Shown here one piece after another: positions 1 to 5,103 of a stretch of 7,653 bases of DNA. Below the pieces are notes generated by a model. The model was not told the origin of the DNA. It did no database searches and worked only from the letters and a program-made list of their open reading frames with translations. The stretch is from Thiobacillus sp. UBA6918 (GTDB lineage Bacteria > Pseudomonadota > Gammaproteobacteria > Burkholderiales > Thiobacillaceae): assembly GCA_002450925.1 (NCBI GenBank), contig DKAU01000098.1, forward strand, positions 339 through 7,991. Reading direction: 5' to 3'. Made by a program: the position numbers and the translations under genes. The number at the start of each line of letters is the position of its first letter. Positions within the stretch are counted from its first letter, which is position 1.

Positions 1-48
1 ATCAAGATCATCAACATCGTGGCATTGCTGATCGTGCCCTTGCTGTAA
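1..48 (+). CDS. hppA: C-terminal end of membrane H+-translocating pyrophosphatase (partial)
   Basis: Only the last 15 codons and a TAA stop are inside the window; the gene begins upstream. The visible residues read IKIINIVALLIVPLL, a hydrophobic tail that I recognise as the typical end of bacterial proton-pumping membrane pyrophosphatases (usual family context: NP-(L/M)-IK-I-INIVALL). Such enzymes are multi-spanning inner-membrane proteins that couple hydrolysis of PPi to proton or sodium export and can run in reverse. The gene ends just before a strong hairpin terminator, so it is transcribed separately from the genes that follow. A soluble pyrophosphatase lies about 2.4 kb downstream, which fits the assignment but does not prove it. 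Because only 15 residues are visible, another membrane protein cannot be fully excluded. Confidence 0.65.
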   Translation: MKIINIVALLIVPLL

Positions 49-66
49 GGCTTGATTGTTCTCGAG

Positions 67-92
67 AAAAAGCCGGCGCATGCCGGCTTTTT
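67..92 (+). terminator. Rho-independent terminator after hppA
   Basis: A perfect inverted repeat starts 18 bases after the hppA stop. AAAAA-GCCGGC (67-77) pairs with GCCGGC-TTTTT (82-92) around a GCAT loop. The GC-rich 6-bp core is followed directly by five T residues, and after a short CA break by further T-rich sequence to about 105. This is the classic intrinsic terminator form. The A tract on the 5' side would also let it work on the opposite strand, although no convergent gene is present. Confidence 0.9.
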
Positions 93-95
93 CAT

Positions 96-125
96 TTGGT
101 TTTTTCTGTCCTGAGGTAGTATTCT
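96..125 (+). promoter_or_regulatory. Weak candidate promoter for the lipoprotein gene
   Basis: Between the terminator and the lipoprotein start there are about 70 bases in which a promoter would be expected. The best sigma-70-like match is TTGGTT (96-101) as the -35 box with TATTCT (120-125) as the -10 box, spacing 18. TAGTAT (117-122, spacing 15) is an alternative -10. Each box matches only three or four of six consensus positions, so this is a position-based guess and not a clear signal. Confidence 0.25.
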
Positions 126-161
126 GGGAATCTGAAGAACAAATCACCGGATGGAGACTGG

Positions 162-1640
162 ATGATGCCGAGCAATTTTCTCAAGCCCGCTTTTTTGTAC
201 GCTGTTGTGGCCCTGTTGGCCGCAGGCTGTGCTGAAAACCCTCCCCCTCCGACATCTGTTGCAAAGCAGCCCGCAGCTGCTGAGTACAACACATTTGATG
301 TCCAGCAGGGTCTTGTTAATGTCTCCAAGAAACTGCCCAAGCTTCTTGAGCTTGGTCAGGATGTGACGTATTCGATCAACTTGCAGGCAACGGACGCAGC
401 GCGCAATGTGACGGTTCGTGAGCAGATTCCTGCCAACGCACGTTATATCCGTACTGAGCCGGAAGCCTACGTGGCAGGAAACCAGTTGATCTGGACTTTC
501 CCTGAACTCGCGAAGGGGAGCACGAAGACACTGAACGTGACACTGAAACCCGTGCAGGAAGGACGCATCGAGGGTTATACAACCGTGACAGTCGAGCCTC
601 AGGCCTATGCTGCCACCATGGTCGGAAAGGCCAAGCTTGCGCTTTCCAAGACTGGCCCAAGTACTGCCATTGTCGGCAAGGATGTGACCTACGAACTCAA
701 GGTGACCAACACCGGTACCTATCTTGCCAAAAACGTTTCGTTGACCGATCAGGTACCCCAGGGACTTGCACATACCAGCAACGCACGTGAGGTGGTTACC
801 GAGGTTGGCGATCTTGAGCCGGGGCAGAGCAAGACCGTTCCGCTGACGTTCAAGGCTGTCCAAAGAGGGCAGGTGCGCAACACAACTCTGGCGCTTTCTT
901 CGAATGCCGATCCGGTTGGCGCTGAAGCGGGCACTACGGTTTTACTGCAAACCTTGAAGGTTGCAGCCAAGGGATATGACGACCAATACGTAGGCAAAAG
1001 CTCACCCTACGAAATCAGCATCAGCAACCCGGGCGACGTTCCGCTCAAGAATGTTGTCATTACGGACAGCATGCCGCAGGAGGGCAGCATTTTGCAGGCA
1101 ACCGGTGCCTCGCTTTCCAATGGTGTCGCTACCTGGAATATTGGTGAGTTGTCCCCCGGCGAAGAGAAAAAATATTCCGTCGTGACCACTGCCATGTTCC
1201 CTGGTGTGCACAAGAACACGGTAAAAGTGAAAACCGATGAAGGAGTCACTGCGCAAACTGAATATTCCACTCTGTGGCGCGGTTTGCCCGGCTTGTCATT
1301 GCAGATGATTGATTCAGCCGACCCAATCAAGGAAGGCGATTCCACCGAGTTCACCATTACCTTGACCAACCAGGGCAATGCTGCGGATACCAATGTGCGG
1401 GTGCAGATCAGTTTCGCGCCCGGCCTGCAGCCGGTGTCTTCAAGTGGTGCTTCCTCTGCCAATGTTTCGGGCCAGTTGGTGGCATTTGCGCCCGTGGCCA
1501 CCATAGAACCCAAGAAGTCCTTGGTGTGGAAAGTCATTGCCAAGGGCATCGTGTCCGGCGATAACCGCACCCGTGTTCAGTACACTTCGGACAATACCAA
1601 GGTGCCGGTGACCAAGGACGAGAGCACCCAGGTTTACTAA
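162..1640 (+). CDS. Outer-membrane-type lipoprotein with four tandem DUF11-like repeats
   Basis: The 492-residue protein begins with a lipoprotein signal: a hydrophobic stretch at residues 9-21 ending in the lipobox LAAGC. Cys23 is the predicted lipidated residue and the only cysteine in the protein. Residue +2 is Ala, not Asp, so outer-membrane sorting is expected. A Pro/Ala-rich linker (about 26-41) leads to four beta-sandwich repeats at about 52-146, 157-262, 264-368 and 377-490. Each repeat carries the pattern G-x4-(Y/F)-x-(I/L)-x(n)-NV-x(n)-P, with the key Gly at residues 65, 172, 278 and 392, a period of 106-114 residues. This is the DUF11/CARDB-like fold found in surface and envelope proteins; the repeats also resemble those of chlamydial OmcB, without its cysteines. 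A TGGAG motif at 152-156 supports the chosen ATG. The YceI gene follows after 31 bases, so co-transcription is likely. A structural or adhesive envelope role is inference; no enzymatic motif is visible. Confidence 0.85.
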   Translation: MMPSNFLKPAFLYAVVALLAAGCAENPPPPTSVAKQPAAAEYNTFDVQQGLVNVSKKLPKLLELGQDVTYSINLQATDAARNVTVREQIPANARYIRTEPEAYVAGNQLIWTFPELAKGSTKTLNVTLKPVQEGRIEGYTTVTVEPQAYAATMVGKAKLALSKTGPSTAIVGKDVTYELKVTNTGTYLAKNVSLTDQVPQGLAHTSNAREVVTEVGDLEPGQSKTVPLTFKAVQRGQVRNTTLALSSNADPVGAEAGTTVLLQTLKVAAKGYDDQYVGKSSPYEISISNPGDVPLKNVVITDSMPQEGSILQATGASLSNGVATWNIGELSPGEEKKYSVVTTAMFPGVHKNTVKVKTDEGVTAQTEYSTLWRGLPGLSLQMIDSADPIKEGDSTEFTITLTNQGNAADTNVRVQISFAPGLQPVSSSGASSANVSGQLVAFAPVATIEPKKSLVWKVIAKGIVSGDNRTRVQYTSDNTKVPVTKDESTQVY

Positions 1641-1671
1641 GCTGATATTCGAACCTGACAAAGGAGTCATC

Positions 1672-2382
1672 ATGCTTAGAAAAAGTTTTCTGGTAGCCGG
1701 CCTGCTGTCCGTACCGCTTGCCCTGGCAGCGCCCGAGACCTACAAGATCGACGATAACCACAGTTTCGCCAACTGGAGCATTCGCCATATTGTCGGCAAA
1801 ACCACCGGGACCTTCACGAATATCACCGGCAAGTTGACGCTGGATCCGGCCAACCCCAATACCGGGAATGCCGACGTCACGATCAAGATGGTGTCGTTGG
1901 ACTCCGGTCACCGTGAGCGCGATGTCCACTTGCTTACCGCCGATTTCCTTGACGCCAGCAAATATCCGGACATGCGTTTTGTCAGCACGGGTTTCAAGTC
2001 GACTGGCAAGGATGCCGGCGTCATGTCAGGCCAGCTTACACTGCATGGTGCAACGCGCAGTGTCGAGATTCCCTACAAGGTACTGGGTTTCGCCAATGAC
2101 CCCTGGGGCAACCAGCGTGCTGCCTTCGAAGGCAGGTTCAGCCTCAACCGCAGCGACTACGGCATTACCAAGTATGTGGATGGCGGCAATGGACTGATCG
2201 GCAATGAAGTGGAAATCACGCTCCTCGTAGAAGGTTTGAAGCTCGGGGCGGATGGCCAGGTAATCAATATCAAGGACAAGCCTCCTGCGCCAGTCGCGGC
2301 GCCTCAGCCTGCGGCGCAACCGGCTCCGCAGCCAGCCAAAAAGCCGGGAATCGAAGACCTGCTCAAGGACATTCTCAGGTAA
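1672..2382 (+). CDS. Secreted YceI-family protein with Pro/Ala-rich C-terminal extension
   Basis: The 236-residue product has a Sec signal peptide (residues 1-19, positive MLRK, hydrophobic core, cleavage likely after ALA at 17-19) and a YceI domain at about 23-191. Family landmarks are YKIDDNHSFANWSIRH (24-39), the SLDSGHRERD...FLDASKYPDMRF block (75-103), GQLTLHGATRSVEIP (120-134), FEGRFSLNRSDYGI (152-165) and IGNEVEI (176-182). YceI proteins form a lipocalin-like barrel in the periplasm that binds polyisoprenoid lipids such as quinone-like molecules. Their physiological role is poorly defined. Typical members end near residue 190; this one adds a linker (203-224) rich in Pro and Ala, and a short amphipathic end GIEDLLKDILR (226-236). 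A strong AAGGAG ribosome site (1661-1666) precedes the ATG. The gene lies 31 bases after the lipoprotein gene, probably in one transcript. Family assignment is firm; ligand and partner are unknown. Confidence 0.92.
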   Translation: MLRKSFLVAGLLSVPLALAAPETYKIDDNHSFANWSIRHIVGKTTGTFTNITGKLTLDPANPNTGNADVTIKMVSLDSGHRERDVHLLTADFLDASKYPDMRFVSTGFKSTGKDAGVMSGQLTLHGATRSVEIPYKVLGFANDPWGNQRAAFEGRFSLNRSDYGITKYVDGGNGLIGNEVEITLLVEGLKLGADGQVINIKDKPPAPVAAPQPAAQPAPQPAKKPGIEDLLKDILR

Positions 2383-2391
2383 GTGGGGAAG

Positions 2392-2412
2392 GGGCGGTAT
2401 AATCCGCCCTTT
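2392..2412 (+). promoter_or_regulatory. ppa promoter: exact TATAAT inside a perfect inverted repeat
   Basis: GGGCGG (2392-2397), TATAAT (2398-2403) and CCGCCC (2404-2409) follow each other without a gap, then TTT. The -10 box is a perfect sigma-70 match and would place the transcript start near 2410, giving ppa a leader of about 23 bases. No good -35 box is found at 16-18 bases spacing; the best match, TTCTCA at 2372-2377, is 20 bases away. The same sequence, when transcribed from upstream, forms a 6-bp GC hairpin with a short U run, so it could also weakly terminate yceI transcription, whose stop is at 2380-2382. Confidence 0.6.
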
Positions 2413-2432
2413 CAGCTTTTAGAGCCTTAATC

Positions 2433-2981
2433 ATGAACCTTGACCGCGTAAGTTCCGGCAACAACCTGCCGGACGATTTCAACGTCATTATCGAGATTCC
2501 TGCCCACGGAGAGCCTATCAAGTACGAGGTGGACAAGGAAACCGGGGCGATGTTTGTAGACCGCTTCATGTCTACATCCATGCATTATCCCTGCAATTAC
2601 GGCTACATTCCCCACACGCTCTCTGAAGATGGCGATCCGGTCGATGTGCTTGTCATTACGCCGATCCCGCTGATTACCGGCGTGGTTGTGCGTTGCCGCC
2701 CGGTTGGCATGCTCAAAATGACTGATGAAGCGGGTATAGATGCCAAGCTGATCGCCGTACCCATCGACAAGCTTTGCGGGCTCTACAAGGCGGTGAAACG
2801 CCCGGAAGACCTGGCGCCACTGACACTGAAGCAGATTTCCCACTTCTTCGAGCACTATAAGGATCTGGAAGAGGGCAAGTGGGTCAAGGTCGAAGGCTGG
2901 GTTGGGGCGGATGATGCTCGTGCCGAAATCATGGCCGGCGTCGAACGCTACCGCAACGCCGAACACAAACCCGCTTTCTAG
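2433..2981 (+). CDS. ppa: Soluble inorganic pyrophosphatase, family I
   Basis: This 182-residue cytoplasmic enzyme hydrolyses PPi to two phosphates, pulling PPi-releasing reactions forward. It aligns along its length with E. coli Ppa, which is of nearly the same size. The active-site set is intact: Glu21, Lys30, Glu32, Arg44, Tyr52, Tyr56, the signature DGDPVDV (66-72) with Asp66, Asp68 and Asp71, Asp98, Asp103, Lys105, Tyr142 and Lys143. The conserved blocks FVDRFMST, YPCNYGYI, CRPVGMLKMTDEAG and HFFEHYKDLE-GKWVKVEGW are all visible. The start at 2433 gives the normal family N-terminus; the ribosome site is weak (AGAG at 2421-2424). The gene seems to have its own promoter just upstream. With hppA at the left edge, the region encodes both a membrane and a soluble pyrophosphatase. 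In a cell that uses ATP sulfurylase to make ATP from APS and PPi, Ppa would compete for PPi, so its expression level would matter (inference). Confidence 0.97.
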   Translation: MNLDRVSSGNNLPDDFNVIIEIPAHGEPIKYEVDKETGAMFVDRFMSTSMHYPCNYGYIPHTLSEDGDPVDVLVITPIPLITGVVVRCRPVGMLKMTDEAGIDAKLIAVPIDKLCGLYKAVKRPEDLAPLTLKQISHFFEHYKDLEEGKWVKVEGWVGADDARAEIMAGVERYRNAEHKPAF

Positions 2982-3003
2982 GTTTTCTCATAAATATATC
3001 CGC

Positions 3004-3034
3004 GCCAGGATGCCAGTTTTAGGCGGCATCTGGC
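3004..3034 (+). other. Stem-loop between ppa and the metallophosphoesterase gene
   Basis: GCCA-g-GATGCC (3004-3014) pairs with GGCATC-TGGC (3025-3034), a 10-bp stem with one bulged G and a 10-base loop. It lies 22 bases after the ppa stop and 22 bases before the next start. No T run follows, so it is not a standard intrinsic terminator. It could stabilise the ppa mRNA 3' end or assist Rho-dependent termination. The AT-rich stretch just upstream (about 2990-2999) could hold a -10 element, but no convincing promoter pair is visible. Confidence 0.5.
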
Positions 3035-3056
3035 CAAAGCGTTTCCCTGTTAATTC

Positions 3057-3614
3057 ATGAAGATTTGTATCATTTCAGACTCCCACGACAATCGTCAGCT
3101 CATGGCAGCGGCGGTTGCCGATGCCAAGACCCGCGGTGCCGAGGCTGTGCTGCACTGTGGCGACGTGGTTGCTCCGACCACCCTTCGTATCCTCCAGAAG
3201 TACGAACTGCCGGTACATGTCATCCATGGCAACAATACCGGTGACATGTACAGCATGAACCGGCTTTCGGCAGAACCTGGCAGCGTCATCCGCTACCATG
3301 GGCAGGACGCCGGCATCACGCTGGGCGGCCGCCATATTTTCATTGTCCACTATCCCCATTACGCCAAGGCGATGGCCTGCACTGGGGATTTTGATCTGGT
3401 CTGTTGCGGACATGAGCACAAACCAGAACAGATTCAACTCTCCAACGTGAAGGGCGGTATGACTTGGTTGATCAACCCCGGCACCGTCGGAGGCGTCGGC
3501 CATGCGCCGACTTACGTCATGGGCGATCTGCAGAGCATGGAATTCGAAACCCTGCCTGTGCCTGTGCCAGCCACCGTTCCAAGTGAACAGCCGCGTGTAA
3601 CTCCGCATGTCTGA
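3057..3614 (+). CDS. YfcE/MJ0936-type metallophosphoesterase
   Basis: The 185-residue protein belongs to the calcineurin-like phosphoesterases (COG0622 type), small cytoplasmic dimetal phosphodiesterases, several of which act on model substrates with unknown natural targets. All metal ligands are visible: D-x-H at Asp8/His10 (SDSHDN), GD at Asp36 (HCGDVV), GNN at Asn59-Asn60, His98 (VHYPH), and GHEH with His119 and His121, followed by the INPGTVG turn (139-145). The core ends near residue 165; a Pro/Val-rich tail (166-185) is unlikely to be catalytic. The ATG at 3057 is chosen because the first metal-binding strand (KICIISDSHD) starts directly after it. There is no clear Shine-Dalgarno motif, so translation may be weak. 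It sits 75 bases after ppa and 187 bases before qmoA, with no sign of a functional link to either. Substrate cannot be assigned. Confidence 0.92.
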   Translation: MKICIISDSHDNRQLMAAAVADAKTRGAEAVLHCGDVVAPTTLRILQKYELPVHVIHGNNTGDMYSMNRLSAEPGSVIRYHGQDAGITLGGRHIFIVHYPHYAKAMACTGDFDLVCCGHEHKPEQIQLSNVKGGMTWLINPGTVGGVGHAPTYVMGDLQSMEFETLPVPVPATVPSEQPRVTPHV

Positions 3615-3668
3615 TGGGGTTTTTAAAAACCACTCTATTCGCGCATAAGTAAGTTCGATCAATAACGA

Positions 3669-3695
3669 GGGCCGTTTCTGTGGCGATAGAGGCCC
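3669..3695 (+). other. Imperfect stem-loop in the qmo leader
   Basis: GGGCC (3669-3673) can pair with GGCCC (3691-3695), with a few further weak pairs inside the loop (TTT at 3675-3677 with AGA at 3688-3690). It is followed closely by a second small inverted repeat, AAGGT (3700-3704) and ACCTT (3715-3719). No T run follows either one. They lie in the 187-base non-coding stretch before qmoA; function is unknown and chance is possible. Confidence 0.3.
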
Positions 3696-3735
3696 CATCA
3701 AGGTAACATCCTTCACCTTAAATGTAGGGGCGCGT

Positions 3736-3780
3736 TGCGGGGTCGAGGCGCACTCTTGAAAACCATTCTGACACCCCGCA
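3736..3780 (+). other. 8-bp inverted repeat just upstream of qmoA
   Basis: TGCGGGGT (3736-3743) and ACCCCGCA (3773-3780) are perfect inverse complements separated by 29 bases. The right arm ends 11 bases before the qmoA Shine-Dalgarno motif at 3792-3796. As RNA this would be a stable GC-rich helix next to the ribosome site; as DNA the arms are about 37 bases apart centre to centre, which could fit a looping regulator. No known operator or riboswitch is recognised. Confidence 0.45.
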
Positions 3781-3791
3781 TCCGTTGCGAT

Positions 3792-3796
3792 GGAGG
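3792..3796 (+). promoter_or_regulatory. Shine-Dalgarno motif that fixes the qmoA start at 3802
   Basis: GGAGG lies five bases before the ATG at 3802. An in-frame ATG at 3790 overlaps this motif and has no ribosome site of its own (CATCCGTTGCG upstream), so the downstream ATG is the better start. Confidence 0.8.
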
Positions 3797-3801
3797 ACCT
3801 G

Positions 3802-5085
3802 ATGACGGACGTAGTAGCAACCAACGAGACCATACTAGTCGTAGGCGGCGGCATTTCCGGCATGACGGCGGCTTTGGAAGCCGCAGAAACCGGAAAGCAG
3901 GTCGTTCTGCTTGAGAAAAATCCTGCCCTGGGCGGTCGCACTTCCCAGCTTTACCGATATTTCCCCAAGATGTGTCACCCGACCTGCGGCCTGGAAATCA
4001 ACCTGCGCCGCCTCAAGGCCAATCCGCGCGTGCGCGTGATGACCCAGGCCGAGGTCACCAACATCACGGGTTCGACCGGCGACTACACGGCCACGGTGAA
4101 AATTTCTCCGCGTTATGTGAATGAAAACTGTACTGCCTGCGGCGCCTGTGCCGATGCAGTGAAAACCGAAGTCGACAATCCCTTCAATTACAACCTTGGC
4201 AAGATGAAGGCGGCATACATCCCTTCTGCCATGGCTTACCCGCAGCGGTATGTGCTGGATGAGTCCATCATTGGAACCCCCGATGCTGACGCCGCGAAAG
4301 CTGCCTGCAAGTACGGCGCCATCGACCTTGACCAGAAGGAAGAAACCATCGAGATAAAGGCTGGTGCCGTGGTATGGGCAACCGGTTGGCAGCCGTACGA
4401 TGCAAAAAAGATTCAGCCCTATGGCTATGGCCGTTACAAGAACGTGATCACCAGCGTGGAGTTCGAGCGTTTGGCTGATCCCCACGGCCCTACAGGCGGC
4501 AAGATCCTGCGTCCTTCCGATGGCAAGGAAGCCAAGAACGTGGCTTTCATCCAGTGCGCCGGTTCTCGAGACGAAAACCATCTGCGCCACTGTTCGCGCA
4601 TCTGCTGCATGGCTTCGCTCAAGCAGACCCATTATGTGCGCGAGAAGAACCCGGAGGACGGCAAGTCCACCATTTACTACATCGACATTCGTGCCATCGA
4701 TCGCTTCGAGGACTTCTATCAGAAGGTCCAGGCCGATCCCAGTGTCAGTTTCGTCAAATCCAAGGTCGCGCGCATTTCCGAAGATGAGAACGGCAACCCT
4801 GTTTGCTGGGGCGTAAATACCGAAGGCTACAAGCGCTATTCCAACCCGCATGATCTGGTGGTACTGGCTGTCGGCATGGAACCCTCCGTCAAGGGTGTGG
4901 CCATCCCCGGGCACATCGTGGCGGATTCCAGCGGCTTCATCGAAGCCGATCCGGCTAACGGCGGCGTGTTTGGCGCCGGCTGCGCCAGCAACGCGCTGGA
5001 TGTGAATCGTGCCGTTCAGTCCGCAACGGCTGCGGCGCTTCGTGCCATTCAGGTGGTCAACAAAGTGGCGCGCGCCGAAGTTTAA
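3802..5085 (+). CDS. qmoA: Quinone-interacting membrane-bound oxidoreductase subunit A (HdrA-like FAD protein)
   Basis: QmoA is a soluble FAD subunit of the Qmo complex, which transfers electrons between the quinone pool and APS reductase. The 427-residue product starts with an FAD-binding Rossmann motif (GGGISGMTAALEAAETG at 15-31, ending with Glu38), then GGRTSQ (44-49) and the CHPTC motif (Cys58, Cys62). An HdrA-type ferredoxin site follows in reduced form: Cys110, Cys113 and Cys116 are present, but the fourth position (120) is Val; Cys169 before KYGAIDLDQ is the next cysteine. The HdrA signature QCAGSRDE...HCSRICC gives Cys252, Cys264, Cys268 and Cys269. A C-terminal FAD segment (GVFGAGCASNALDVNRAV, 388-405) closes the fold. 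It lacks the N-terminal domain and C-terminal ferredoxins of full HdrA. qmoB follows after 18 bases. The in-frame ATG at 3790 would add only four residues and is less likely. Confidence 0.94.
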   Translation: MTDVVATNETILVVGGGISGMTAALEAAETGKQVVLLEKNPALGGRTSQLYRYFPKMCHPTCGLEINLRRLKANPRVRVMTQAEVTNITGSTGDYTATVKISPRYVNENCTACGACADAVKTEVDNPFNYNLGKMKAAYIPSAMAYPQRYVLDESIIGTPDADAAKAACKYGAIDLDQKEETIEIKAGAVVWATGWQPYDAKKIQPYGYGRYKNVITSVEFERLADPHGPTGGKILRPSDGKEAKNVAFIQCAGSRDENHLRHCSRICCMASLKQTHYVREKNPEDGKSTIYYIDIRAIDRFEDFYQKVQADPSVSFVKSKVARISEDENGNPVCWGVNTEGYKRYSNPHDLVVLAVGMEPSVKGVAIPGHIVADSSGFIEADPANGGVFGAGCASNALDVNRAVQSATAAALRAIQVVNKVARAEV

Positions 5086-5103
5086 GCAGGAGATTAGAGA
5101 CAA

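Noticed and set aside
144..863. A 239-codon minus-strand open frame inside the lipoprotein gene
   Set aside because: The plus-strand frame has a signal peptide, lipobox and repeats; the minus-strand frame has none and looks random.
3618..3631. GGTTTTTAAAAACC palindrome after the phosphoesterase gene as a terminator
   Set aside because: The hairpin would have only about five pairs, mostly A-T, around a TTAA loop, with no following T run; too weak to call.
3756..3785. TTGAAA at 3756-3761 as a -35 box for qmo
   Set aside because: No sequence resembling TATAAT lies 16-18 bases downstream, so the pair does not make a convincing promoter.
3790..3801. ATG at 3790 as the qmoA start
   Set aside because: It has no ribosome site, and the GGAGG motif that serves the ATG at 3802 overlaps its first codons.
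3075..3941. A 288-codon minus-strand open frame spanning the phosphoesterase gene and the qmo leader
   Set aside because: It overlaps two real genes in antisense, has no ribosome site of note and no recognisable protein features; it is most simply a shadow frame.
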